This document shows, piece after piece, positions 8,910 through 16,702 of a stretch of DNA of 64,000 nucleotides (its first letter is position 1; each line of letters begins with the position of its first letter). Location of the stretch: assembly GCF_042180575.1 (NCBI RefSeq), contig NZ_CP170094.1:4154001-4218000 (forward strand), given 5' to 3'. Below the pieces are notes generated by a model that saw only the letters and a program-made list of their open reading frames with translations, was not told the DNA's origin and did not search any database. The DNA is from Bernardetia sp042180575. GTDB taxonomy: Bacteria > Bacteroidota > Bacteroidia > Cytophagales > Bernardetiaceae. Both the position numbers and the translations under genes were made by a program.

Positions 8910-9353
8910 ATGTGTGATTTTGATAAAGAATTTAAGCTCTGTACTTGTGAAAATCAGGAAACACAACACAGAAAAAATACTCGTAAATATAAAAAGGAAA
9001 ATCAAAACAAAGATACTTTTGTTTGGACGCTTTATACATACAAGGGAAAGTTAGAAAGTTTTATGGACGGAATGATGGCACTTCCAAGTGATAAAATAGG
9101 AAAGCAAGAACTCTCATTAGATTATGTAATTCATCAACTCAATAGTAAAAACTGTTTTGATTTTGAATATTCTCCAAAAGAAGGAGATTATTTAGTAATT
9201 GAAATAGAAACAAAAAACTGGAACAGTGAAATTATGCCTTTTATTTATAGAGAAAACAAATGGATTTTTGATGTTTATAATCCTTTTGATGAAATGACAG
9301 AGGAAATAAAAAAAGGAAAACTCGTTTTTATAGATAAAAATCCACCAACTTAA
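8910..9353 (+). CDS. Hypothetical protein with N-terminal Cys cluster
   Basis: The 147-aa protein is not recognised. It starts MCDFDKEFKLCTC, giving three cysteines in the first 13 residues that could bind a metal. The rest is a mixed alpha/beta, mainly acidic sequence without signal peptide or membrane helix, so it is likely cytoplasmic. The stop is 12 bp before the next gene, suggesting co-transcription with the two secreted paralogs that follow. Confidence 0.65.
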   Translation: MCDFDKEFKLCTCENQETQHRKNTRKYKKENQNKDTFVWTLYTYKGKLESFMDGMMALPSDKIGKQELSLDYVIHQLNSKNCFDFEYSPKEGDYLVIEIETKNWNSEIMPFIYRENKWIFDVYNPFDEMTEEIKKGKLVFIDKNPPT

Positions 9354-9365
9354 ATAAACAAGATT

Positions 9366-10121
9366 ATGAAATTCACTTTTCCACTACTGTTTTTACTTAC
9401 ATTTTTCTCTCAAACTGCTTTTTCTCAAGATTATTCTAAAATGTCTGCTAATGAAAAAGCGAAGGTTATTATTTATGGAGATTTATATCCTTTTTCTTTG
9501 CTTTTGGAAAGTGGGACTGATACGCTTCGTATGTATCAATCTGTAAAGAGAAAGAGTATTAATCTATTTTTTGAAGAGGGAAAGTTGATGAAAGCAGCAT
9601 CACGTAATGATACGACGATATTTTTTTATGAAGAAGATAGAGTAGTAAGACGTTATTGGGGAGGAAAGAATAGTAATTCAGTATATTTTCCTAAATACAG
9701 AAATGATAGTTTGATAGGTATATCTGATGTTCATATGTTTGAGGGAGAATATCATTCGGGGCAATTTTACTATCAAGAGGATGATTGTACTACCAATGAT
9801 AGCTCTGATAGAACCTGCTTTTATTATACTAAAGATAGTATTTTTGCGATTGAATATATATGGGTTTTCCAAAAGGATAAGATTATACGTAAAGCATATT
9901 TAATAGGAGAAGACTTCGAAGTACAAAATTTAGTGAAAATGTTTTTTATCAAAGACGGATATGTTCATATTTTAATTGAAAACTATCATACACAAGACTA
10001 CATAGATAGCCATTCATGGTCATATGACTTCATAATGGAAGAGAAACACGAAATCAAACTTAAAATTATCAAATCTCCAAAAGATAAGCCTAGAAAAAAA
10101 TGGGAAGAAGAAGGCTACTAA
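9366..10121 (+). CDS. Secreted protein, first of a tandem paralog pair
   Basis: Unknown 251-aa protein with a signal peptide (hydrophobic residues 4-17, cleavage near AFSQD). The mature N-terminus, YSKMSANEKAKVIIYGDLYP, is repeated almost unchanged in the next gene, then the two diverge while keeping the order of features: acidic strand-rich middle, FFIKDGYVHI and a C-terminal KIIKSPKDK motif. The stop is 11 bp before the downstream paralog's ATG, so the two are one operon. The paralogs probably arose by tandem duplication. No enzyme motif is visible. Confidence 0.7.
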   Translation: MKFTFPLLFLLTFFSQTAFSQDYSKMSANEKAKVIIYGDLYPFSLLLESGTDTLRMYQSVKRKSINLFFEEGKLMKAASRNDTTIFFYEEDRVVRRYWGGKNSNSVYFPKYRNDSLIGISDVHMFEGEYHSGQFYYQEDDCTTNDSSDRTCFYYTKDSIFAIEYIWVFQKDKIIRKAYLIGEDFEVQNLVKMFFIKDGYVHILIENYHTQDYIDSHSWSYDFIMEEKHEIKLKIIKSPKDKPRKKWEEEGY

Positions 10122-10132
10122 ATAAACATTCT

Positions 10133-10891
10133 ATGAAATCAACTTATTTACTACTGTTATTGCTGCTATTTTTCCCTCAAGCTGCTTTCTCTCAAGATTA
10201 TTCCAAAATGTCTGCGAATGAAAAAGCGAAGGTTATTATTTATGGCGATTTATATCCGTATTCTTTGCTTTTGGAAAGTGGAAGTGATACGCTTCATTTA
10301 TACCAGCCTCCTATAGATTTACACTTATTTTTTGAGGAGGGAAAATTAGTACAAATAAATAATGACAAAGGAGAAAAAACATTATATCTTTATGAAGGAG
10401 AAAGAGTTGTAAGCAAGATTCAAGAAAGTGATACTGTCTTATATGATTTGATTTATAAATATGATACTCTAATAGGAATTGCGCCTAAATATAGTTTTAT
10501 GGAGAAAGAACCATTATATGACTCTAATACAGTATGTGAAAGTGTAAATTTCTCAATAGAATGTGTTCACTATAATGAAAATAGAGTTTTTTATAATGGT
10601 AATCATTGGATTTTTGAAAAAGATAAAATAATAAATGAATTTCATCCAATGGGTATTTTTCCTAATTTTGATAATTATAAAAAGACTTTTTTTGTCAAAA
10701 ATGGTTATGTGAATATTGTGAGTGAAGATTTAATGACTAGAGAACAACTTGAAAATGAATTTACACACGGAGATTTTGAGAGCAAAGAAAAACATGAATT
10801 GAAAATCAAGATTTTGAAATCTCCAAAAGATAAAATTAAAAAGGTAAAAGAAGAAATAATAGAAGTGGAAAATGAAATAGAGATAGATTGA
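10133..10891 (+). CDS. Secreted protein, second of a tandem paralog pair
   Basis: A longer frame opens at 10100 inside the upstream gene, but the ATG at 10133 gives a signal peptide matching the paralog (LLLLLLFFPQAAFSQD), so I take 10133 (252 aa). It shares the conserved mature N-terminus and the C-terminal KSPKDK motif with the upstream gene; the middle differs strongly. The tail is very acidic (VEEEIIEVENE-like). Function unknown; likely periplasmic or surface. Confidence 0.7.
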   Translation: MKSTYLLLLLLLFFPQAAFSQDYSKMSANEKAKVIIYGDLYPYSLLLESGSDTLHLYQPPIDLHLFFEEGKLVQINNDKGEKTLYLYEGERVVSKIQESDTVLYDLIYKYDTLIGIAPKYSFMEKEPLYDSNTVCESVNFSIECVHYNENRVFYNGNHWIFEKDKIINEFHPMGIFPNFDNYKKTFFVKNGYVNIVSEDLMTREQLENEFTHGDFESKEKHELKIKILKSPKDKIKKVKEEIIEVENEIEID

Positions 10892-11167
10892 GTGATGCTC
10901 ATCAAATTTTCGTTACCAAAAAAACACAAACATAAACCGTTTTTTTTCGTATATAAAAAAAATAGATGCCATTTTCGGTGTCCTTACCAACAACTTTTAT
11001 CACACAATAAGAACAGAAATCAAGAAAATTTAGAAAAAAATGCTTGTAATTCTACTTTTTCCATAAAAAAATCTTATTTTAAAGGATTATTTCATAAGAC
11101 TTATATCAAAGTCGTTGTTATACTAACATTAGACTTAACATTCAATCAAATTTAACTTATCAACTGT

Positions 11168-11590
11168 ATGAAAGACCACTTTCAGATTGTAAAAGATTAC
11201 TTGCTAGAACTCGGCTACGACATCACAGCAGAAGATGCTGAAGAACAACTTTTTATCATCAATCACGAAGAAGAAGGCATTCGTAATTTAGTAGTCGATT
11301 GTGAAGACCCTATTCTAATTATTGAGCAGTATATTTTAGAACTCAAACACGTCGACGAAAAAACGCTTACTCGTTTGCTTCAAAAAAATAGAGAAATCGT
11401 ACACGGAGCTTTTTCACTAGACGAAACAGGAAAAAAATTACTCTTTAGAGATACACTTCAAATCGAAAACTTAGATTTAAACGAACTTGAAGGTTCTATT
11501 AATTCACTCAAATTATTGATGGCAGAATATTCAGAACATCTTTTAGAGTTCGCAAAAGCAGACGCAAACGCAGTAAAAGAAATGTATTAA
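11168..11590 (+). CDS. YbjN-domain / Tir-chaperone-like protein
   Basis: This acidic 140-aa protein has the alpha-beta-beta-alpha order of the YbjN / type III secretion chaperone-like fold: an N-terminal helix (DHFQIVKDYLLELGYDI), strands around FIINHEEEGIRNLVVDCEDPILIIEQ, a KNREIVHGAFSLDETGKKLLFRDTL strand pair and a long C-terminal helix. There are no secretion genes here, so it is not a T3SS chaperone. The gene sits 179 bp upstream of a pspA homolog on the same strand, which suggests a shared role in envelope stress. A hairpin between them could make expression partly independent. Confidence 0.7.
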   Translation: MKDHFQIVKDYLLELGYDITAEDAEEQLFIINHEEEGIRNLVVDCEDPILIIEQYILELKHVDEKTLTRLLQKNREIVHGAFSLDETGKKLLFRDTLQIENLDLNELEGSINSLKLLMAEYSEHLLEFAKADANAVKEMY

Positions 11591-11606
11591 TTCATAATTG
11601 ATACAA

Positions 11607-11646
11607 AAAAATTAACTTTTTAGCATAACAAAAAGTTAATTTTTTA
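11607..11646 (+). terminator. Terminator after the YbjN-like gene
   Basis: ATTAACTTTT and AAAAGTTAAT form a 10-bp stem around a 10-nt loop, followed by a T run. It separates the YbjN-like and pspA-like genes. Confidence 0.7.
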
Positions 11647-11769
11647 TTAGCTAAGCGTTATTAAATATTTAGCATCGCATAATTACCAATTTATTTATAC
11701 TATTTCAATTTTTAGTATCAAATAAACAAGAATTCAAAAAATTAAACAGAACCTTAAAGAACTATAAAT

Positions 11770-12534
11770 ATGTCTATATTCAAACGACTTTTTAGTATGG
11801 GAAAAGCTGAAGCCCATAGTGCAATAGATAAATTAGAAGACCCAATCAAGATGACCGAACAAGGAATTCGTGATTTGAAAGGAAACCTTAATGAAAGTCT
11901 TCAAGGACTAGCAGAACTCAAAGCATTAGCTATTCGTGCAAAACGTGATCACCAACAATTTCTTTCTCAATCTAAAAATTATGAGCAGAAAGCAGTTTTG
12001 TTACTTCAAAAAGCACAAACTGGCGAGTTAGACCCTTCTGAGGCTGACCGTTTGGCTTCTGAAATGCTTCGTAAAAAAGAAGAAGCTCAACAACAAGCTG
12101 ACCGTACAGGAAAAGAAATGGCTACTCACGAGCAGCATGTTTCGAAAATGAATCAAAACATTCAGACATTGAAGTCAAAAGTAAGCTCGTATGAAAATGA
12201 ACTTCGTACTCTGAAAGCACGCTCAAAAGTGAGTTCGGCTACAAAGAAAATCAACAAACAAATGTCGCAAATCGACTCTAGTGGTACAGTTTCTATGCTT
12301 GAACGCATGAAAGAAAAAGTAGCACAAGAAGAAGCTTTGGCAGAATCGTATGGCGAAATCGCTTCGATGAATACATCTGTTGATGATGATGTTGAAAAAG
12401 CACTTGGTGCAGGTTCGGCTGCTTCTTCTTCGGCTTCTCTTTTGGAGTTGAAAGCAAAATTAGGTTTGGCTCAAAATGCTTCTCCTAGCACAGATGAGGA
12501 TGCTTCAACACCTCCACCAACTCCAGAAAGCTAG
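11770..12534 (+). CDS. PspA/IM30 family protein
   Basis: The 254-aa protein is a phage-shock PspA/IM30 homolog. It has the family N-terminus (FKRLFSMGKAEAHSAIDKLEDPIKMTEQGIRDL), a long coiled coil (about 25-175) and the internal MLERMKEKVAQEEALAES helix. Family members bind the inner membrane as ESCRT-III-like polymers and protect it under stress. The C-terminal 45 residues are Ser/Ala-rich, then Thr/Pro-rich (STPPPTPES), an extension beyond the usual core. No pspB, pspC or pspF lies nearby; the upstream partner is the YbjN-like protein. Confidence 0.9.
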   Translation: MSIFKRLFSMGKAEAHSAIDKLEDPIKMTEQGIRDLKGNLNESLQGLAELKALAIRAKRDHQQFLSQSKNYEQKAVLLLQKAQTGELDPSEADRLASEMLRKKEEAQQQADRTGKEMATHEQHVSKMNQNIQTLKSKVSSYENELRTLKARSKVSSATKKINKQMSQIDSSGTVSMLERMKEKVAQEEALAESYGEIASMNTSVDDDVEKALGAGSAASSSASLLELKAKLGLAQNASPSTDEDASTPPPTPES

Positions 12535-12556
12535 AATAATACTTTCTGAAATATTA

Positions 12557-12596
12557 AAAAAAACCTATTTATACAGAAAATAAATAGGTTTTTTTC
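12557..12596 (+). terminator. Terminator after pspA homolog
   Basis: AACCTATTTAT and ATAAATAGGTT pair around a 7-nt loop, flanked by A and T runs, about 25 nt after the stop codon. Confidence 0.8.
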
Positions 12597-12604
12597 ATTA
12601 GTAG

Positions 12605-12625
12605 CTGACACTTTCCAAGTGTCAG
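12605..12625. repeat. Perfect 9-bp hairpin with TCC loop
   Basis: CTGACACTT-TCC-AAGTGTCAG. It follows the terminator and precedes the quinone oxidoreductase gene by about 35 nt. It lacks a T-tract. GACACTT occurs again just downstream (12637-12643). Confidence 0.6.
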
Positions 12626-12658
12626 AAAAATAAATTGACACTTATAACACAAATAATC

Positions 12659-13672
12659 TTGAAATCCATTTTATATAACTCTGAAAAGCCAAATGAACCT
12701 TTATATATAGGAGAAACGGAAAAAACAACTCCGTCAGAAAATGAAATCTTGATAAAGGTAAAAGCAACAGCTTTGAATAGAGCTGACCTTTTGCAACGAG
12801 CAGGAAAATATCCACCCCCAAAAGGAGCATCTCCAATTTTAGGTTTAGAAATAGCAGGAGAAGTCGTAGAAATTGGAGAAAAAGTAATCCATCATAAAGT
12901 CGGAGATGAAATTTTCGGACTTATTGGAGGAGGAGGTTATGCCCAGTATGCTACGATTGATGCACAAATGGCAATCTCAAAACCAAAAGATTTTTCTTTC
13001 GAAGAAGCAACTGCAATTCCAGAAGTATTTTTAACAGCTTTTCAGACTATTTTTTGGACGTTATTAGGAAATGGGAAAAATACAGGGAATGAGAATGATA
13101 AAACTCAAAAAACAATTTTGATTCATGCTGGTGCTAGTGGTGTTGGTTCGGCAGCAATTCAGATTTGTAAGGTTTTGGGAATGAGAGTTTTTATAACAGC
13201 TTCAAAATCCAAACATGAATTTTGTGAAAATCTAGGTGCTGATGTAGTCATTGATTATAAAAATGAAGATTTTGCAAACGTAATTTCAGAACAAACCGAA
13301 GGAAAAGGAGTAAATTATATCATTGATTTTATTGGTAAAGATTATTGGAAACAAAATATTGATTGTATTGCTATTGATGGAAAAATGGTGGTTTTGGCAG
13401 TTATGAGTGGTGCAAAATTAGAAAATGCAAATCTTTCAAAAATCTTGATAAAAAGAATTCAGATTACAGGTTCGACATTGCGTTCTCGTTCTTTGAATTA
13501 TCAAAGAGAACTAACAAAACAGTTTTCAGAATTTGCTTTGCCATTATTTCAAAACAAAACATTAAAACCTGTCATTGATTCTATTTTTGATTGGTCGTTG
13601 GCAGAACAAGCACACAAACACATGGAAGATAATCAGAATAAAGGAAAGATTATTTTATCAGTGTCAGAATAA
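12659..13672 (+). CDS. NAD(P)H:quinone oxidoreductase, PIG3/zeta-crystallin type
   Basis: A medium-chain dehydrogenase/reductase of about 337 aa without the structural or catalytic zinc cysteines. N-terminal GroES-like domain (ALNRADLLQRAGKYPPPKGA, LGLEIAGEV) and a Rossmann domain with HAGASGVGSAAIQ at about residue 155. The family reduces quinones with NADPH. No ATG is found near the expected N-terminus: the frame opens at a TTG at 12635, but a second TTG at 12659 gives MKSILYN, matching the usual start of this family, so I choose it. The loop before the Rossmann motif carries an Asn/Lys-rich insertion (NGKNTGNENDKTQ). Confidence 0.85.
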   Translation: MKSILYNSEKPNEPLYIGETEKTTPSENEILIKVKATALNRADLLQRAGKYPPPKGASPILGLEIAGEVVEIGEKVIHHKVGDEIFGLIGGGGYAQYATIDAQMAISKPKDFSFEEATAIPEVFLTAFQTIFWTLLGNGKNTGNENDKTQKTILIHAGASGVGSAAIQICKVLGMRVFITASKSKHEFCENLGADVVIDYKNEDFANVISEQTEGKGVNYIIDFIGKDYWKQNIDCIAIDGKMVVLAVMSGAKLENANLSKILIKRIQITGSTLRSRSLNYQRELTKQFSEFALPLFQNKTLKPVIDSIFDWSLAEQAHKHMEDNQNKGKIILSVSE

Positions 13673-13747
13673 ATGTGTATTTTTAGAAAAAAGGGAAAAG
13701 ATAATCTAATTACTACTTATTTATTTTAAATTTTAGAAACCTCTTTT

Positions 13748-14482
13748 ATGAAAAGAAATCAATTTTTCGGACTCTTTATTTTTATGCTTGCTTTGGTATT
13801 ATTTCCTAAGTACAGTTATTCCCAAGATGAAACAGAAACTATCAATACAAGTCAGATTTATTCTGATTTTAACCTTTCAGTAGGCGTTTATCAAGAAGGC
13901 TTTTCAGGAGCTTTTGCGTATTCTCGTCTGCATCCAGTAGCTTTCAAAAAGCGATTTTATATTGGTTATGGAGCGCATCTTACTTCTTATTTTGGTAAAG
14001 ATGTTGATTATGTAACTGCTCCTGCTGATGTTTCGGAAGGTAATTTTTTTAAACCTCAAAATGAAGTAAAACTAGATACTTTATTTATGCCCAATGCACA
14101 AACTAATTCTCTGAACGCTTCCATTTTTTTGATGTATAAATTCTCTAAAAAGTTTAGTGTAGGTTTTAATATAGATGCGATTGGTTTTAGTTTTGGCAAA
14201 GACCAAGAAAGTGTTTTTTATTCGTACAGTGAAAATATTCCACCTACTACTTCAAATGCTTCGGTTACTAATTTCAATTTACTCTTGACAGGCGATTATG
14301 ATATTGGAAGTCTCAATTCTGAAATTTATGCTCATTATGATGCCAGTGATAAAATTGCCCTTTGTGCAGGAGCTAGTTTTCTGTTTTCAGAATATACAAC
14401 AGACGATAAATTTGCCTTTGATAATGATAGGTTTAGAAAGAAAAGTTTGGGTTTGATGCTTGCTCTTGCTTATAAATTGTAA
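13748..14482 (+). CDS. Outer-membrane beta-barrel-like protein, unknown
   Basis: 244 aa with a signal peptide (FFGLFIFMLALVLFPKYSYSQD). The mature chain has alternating strand segments (DFNLSVGVYQEGFSGAFAYS, FYIGYGAHLTSYFG, SVGFNIDAIGFSFG) and ends in LGLMLALAYKL, consistent with a small barrel. No named family is recognised. It stands alone; a terminator follows 60 bp downstream. Confidence 0.65.
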   Translation: MKRNQFFGLFIFMLALVLFPKYSYSQDETETINTSQIYSDFNLSVGVYQEGFSGAFAYSRLHPVAFKKRFYIGYGAHLTSYFGKDVDYVTAPADVSEGNFFKPQNEVKLDTLFMPNAQTNSLNASIFLMYKFSKKFSVGFNIDAIGFSFGKDQESVFYSYSENIPPTTSNASVTNFNLLLTGDYDIGSLNSEIYAHYDASDKIALCAGASFLFSEYTTDDKFAFDNDRFRKKSLGLMLALAYKL

Positions 14483-14542
14483 TTAATGTAGAGTATTAAC
14501 TGTAGCGTGAACTTTAGTCTGCGAAATGTATAGGTAATATAG

Positions 14543-14583
14543 AAAAGTCAAAAATCTCAAATTTGAGTTTTCTGACTTTTTTA
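14543..14583 (+). terminator. Terminator with nested palindrome
   Basis: AAAAGTCA and TGACTTTT form the outer stem and CTCAAATTTGAG a perfect inner palindrome, followed by T residues. It ends the upstream outer-membrane gene. Confidence 0.7.
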
Positions 14584-14628
14584 TTTTATGCCTATCTTTG
14601 TCAAAAAAAACGTTTAAATAAAAAATAT

Positions 14629-15480
14629 ATGAAATCTAATTTTCTTTGTGCTTCTATGTTGTTCCTTGCTTTTTTTATAAGCACAGGATTTATTTTTTCT
14701 ACTCCTTCAAGTAGTGATTTTGGCAAAAATAGTCCATTTCAAACTAATTTTGTTTTACAAGACACTTCTAAAGAAGAAGACATAGAACGAATTTTTACTA
14801 TTGTCGAACAGTCTCCAACCTATGAGGGAGGCATGAACGAGTTTTATAAATATATTTCTGAAAACCTTACCTATCCACCAAACGCAAAAGAAAAAAATAT
14901 TACAGGAAAAGTATTTATACAGTTTGTAGTTGATAAAGACGGAAGTATTATTGATGCCAAAGTAGTAAAGTCTGTTGATAAAGAACTTGATGCAGAAGCA
15001 TTACGAGTAATCCAAAATTCTCCAAAATGGATTGCAGGAAAACAAAGAGGAAAAAATGTAAAAGTAAGAATGAATATTCCTATTGTTTTTACTTTAGACA
15101 AGACTTCAGAAAAAGAATCTATTTTTAGCATTGTGGAAAAATCTGCAAGTTATGAAGGGGGAATGGATGCTTTTTATAAGTATGTTCATCAAAACATGAA
15201 ATATCCCGAATCTGCACTTGAAAACGAAATTGAAGGAAGGGTATATGTTCAGTTTGTAGTAAATCAAGAAGGAAATATTGAAAATGTAAAAGCTGTTCAA
15301 TCCCTTTCGCCAGATTGTGATGCAGAAGCTGTGCGTTTGTTAGAAGAATCTAAACAGTGGATTCCTGCCGAACAAAAAGGAAAAAAAGTGAAAGTAAGAA
15401 TGAATATCCCAATCATGTTCAAACTAGACCCAAAAGAAGTCAAGAAATATAAAAAGGCTCAAAAGAAGAAGAAAGGATAA
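14629..15480 (+). CDS. Secreted protein with two TonB C-terminal domains
   Basis: I start at the ATG at 14629, not the further upstream 14563, because it opens a signal-peptide-like stretch (FLCASMLFLAFFISTGFIFS). The 283-aa protein has two TonB C-terminal domains (about 61-155 and 167-265), each with the EGGM..FYKYI...YP..A pattern and VKVRMNIPI(V/M)F. TonB domains of this kind bind the TonB box or other envelope partners. There is no proline-rich linker or ExbBD gene, so it need not be a true energy transducer. The tail is Lys-rich. The first 143 bp are almost identical to those of the next gene. Confidence 0.85.
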   Translation: MKSNFLCASMLFLAFFISTGFIFSTPSSSDFGKNSPFQTNFVLQDTSKEEDIERIFTIVEQSPTYEGGMNEFYKYISENLTYPPNAKEKNITGKVFIQFVVDKDGSIIDAKVVKSVDKELDAEALRVIQNSPKWIAGKQRGKNVKVRMNIPIVFTLDKTSEKESIFSIVEKSASYEGGMDAFYKYVHQNMKYPESALENEIEGRVYVQFVVNQEGNIENVKAVQSLSPDCDAEAVRLLEESKQWIPAEQKGKKVKVRMNIPIMFKLDPKEVKKYKKAQKKKKG

Positions 15481-15553
15481 TTAAAGTTTAAACCTTATAA
15501 AGAAGTCTAATCTTTTGTAAAAAAAACTTCAAAATTAATTTAAAATAAGAAAT

Positions 15554-16063
15554 ATGAAATCTAATTTTCTTTGTGCTTCTGTGTTGTTCCTTGCTTTTTT
15601 TATAAGCACAGGATTTATTTTTTCTACTCCTTCAAGTAGTGATTTTGGCAAAAATAGTCCATTTCAAACTAATTTTGTTTTACAAGATACTTCTAAAAAG
15701 AGACATGAGGTTACACTTTTGGATGTTCCCCCTAGCTTTGAAGGAGGAATGAGTAAATTTCATGAATATGTAGATAGTAATTTGGTTTATCCAGAGTCAG
15801 CTCGTAAAAGAGGGGTAGAGGGATTTGTGTCTTTAGAATTTATTGTAAATAAAGACGGACATCTGACAAATATAGAAGTTGTAAAATCTCTTGATAAAGA
15901 GTGTGATGAAGAAGCGATAAGATTACTAAGAGAATCTCCAAAATGGATTCCTGGTTTTCATGAAGGCAGAATTGTGAAAGTAAGAATGACTTATCCCATT
16001 GTTTTTAAATTAAACGATAAAGAAGACGAATCTGAATATGAAGAAGTAATAATAGATTACTGA
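15554..16063 (+). CDS. Secreted protein with one TonB C-terminal domain
   Basis: 169 aa with the same signal region and mature N-terminus as the upstream gene (only 2 of the first 143 bases differ) followed by a single, more diverged TonB C-terminal domain (about 60-155: PPSFEGGMSKFHEYVDSNLVYP, GFVSLEFIVNKDGHLTN, VKVRMTYPIVFKL). The tail is acidic, where the upstream paralog's is basic. The 74-bp gap suggests co-transcription. The identical 5' end points to recent duplication or gene conversion. Confidence 0.83.
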   Translation: MKSNFLCASVLFLAFFISTGFIFSTPSSSDFGKNSPFQTNFVLQDTSKKRHEVTLLDVPPSFEGGMSKFHEYVDSNLVYPESARKRGVEGFVSLEFIVNKDGHLTNIEVVKSLDKECDEEAIRLLRESPKWIPGFHEGRIVKVRMTYPIVFKLNDKEDESEYEEVIIDY

Positions 16064-16072
16064 TTAATTAAA

Positions 16073-16103
16073 TTGCAAAATTCAGAAAAATAGCGTACTT
16101 TTG
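16073..16103 (+). promoter_or_regulatory. Promoter of rpsO
   Basis: TTG at 16073-16075 and TACTTTTG at 16096-16103 are separated by 20 bp, a close fit to the Bacteroidota consensus (-33 TTG, -7 TAnnTTTG). It begins directly after the stop of the TonB-domain gene. Confidence 0.7.
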
Positions 16104-16277
16104 CGCTCCCTTCAGTTATCTATAAAGGATGATTGCCGAGGTTGGATTTAATTAAAAGTAAATGAATAATTTGCTTTTAAATCACAAAATATAAATCTAA
16201 GACTGAATGGTGTGATAAAGAATTGACCTTAGCATTTAATCAAACGGTACACATTGTACAAAAACAAATAATAAGAA
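16104..16277 (+). promoter_or_regulatory. Structured leader of rpsO
   Basis: About 170 nt separate the predicted promoter from the rpsO start, long for this genome. Complementary pairs suggest nested helices: TTCAGT (16111-16116) with ACTGAA (16202-16207), and inside them a stretch around GGATTTA with TAAATCT and AAAAG with CTTTT. S15 is known to repress its own mRNA in several bacteria through unrelated leader structures; this leader is a candidate for the same role, by inference. Confidence 0.45.
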
Positions 16278-16565
16278 ATGGCAAGAGTTGCATATTTAGA
16301 CCCAGCAGCAAAAGAAGAAATTTTTGAAAAAAATAGTCTTTCTAAAAGTAAAAAAGATACAGGTTCTTCAGAATCTCAAATTGCTCTTTTTACACACCGT
16401 ATCAACTATCTTACAGAACACTTAAAAGTTCACAAAAAAGACCACGCAAGTCGTTTAGGTCTTTTGAAATTGGTAGGTAAACGTCGTAGTTTGTTAGATT
16501 ATCTTATCAAAACTGACGTATTGCGTTACCGTGCTATCATCAAAGAATTAGGTATTCGTAAATAA
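16278..16565 (+). CDS. rpsO: 30S ribosomal protein S15
   Basis: The 95-aa protein has the S15 core TGSSESQIALFTHRINYLTEHLKVHKKDHASRLGL and ends LLDYLIKTDVLRYRAIIKELGIRK. S15 binds the central domain of 16S rRNA and nucleates assembly of the platform. The N-terminal extension (MARVAYLDPAAKEEIFEKN) is slightly longer than in E. coli. It is followed by a terminator and then pnp, the gene order found in many bacteria. Confidence 0.97.
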   Translation: MARVAYLDPAAKEEIFEKNSLSKSKKDTGSSESQIALFTHRINYLTEHLKVHKKDHASRLGLLKLVGKRRSLLDYLIKTDVLRYRAIIKELGIRK

Positions 16566-16589
16566 TCTTTTTACTGTATTCTTTTTTCT

Positions 16590-16626
16590 AAACCCTAAGG
16601 GTCTTCAAAGACCCTTAGGGTTTTTT
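16590..16626 (+). terminator. Terminator of rpsO
   Basis: AAACCCTAAGGGTCTT and AAGACCCTTAGGGTTT form a 16-bp perfect stem with a 2-nt loop, followed by T residues; the strongest terminator in the window. Confidence 0.9.
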
Positions 16627-16641
16627 GGTGTAAAAAAATAA

Positions 16642-16670
16642 TTGAAATACTAAAAAAAACTGTATCTTCG
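16642..16670 (+). promoter_or_regulatory. Promoter of pnp
   Basis: TTG at 16642-16644 and TATCTTCG at 16663-16670 with an 18-bp spacer, close to the Bacteroidota consensus. The start codon is 33 bp downstream. Confidence 0.55.
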
Positions 16671-16702
16671 TAACAAATAAACACAAAAAATTAAAAACGT
16701 AA

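Noticed and set aside
10892..11155. 87-aa frame rich in Lys and Phe
   Set aside because: Low-complexity AT-rich spacer, no start context, and no family features; it is probably noise.
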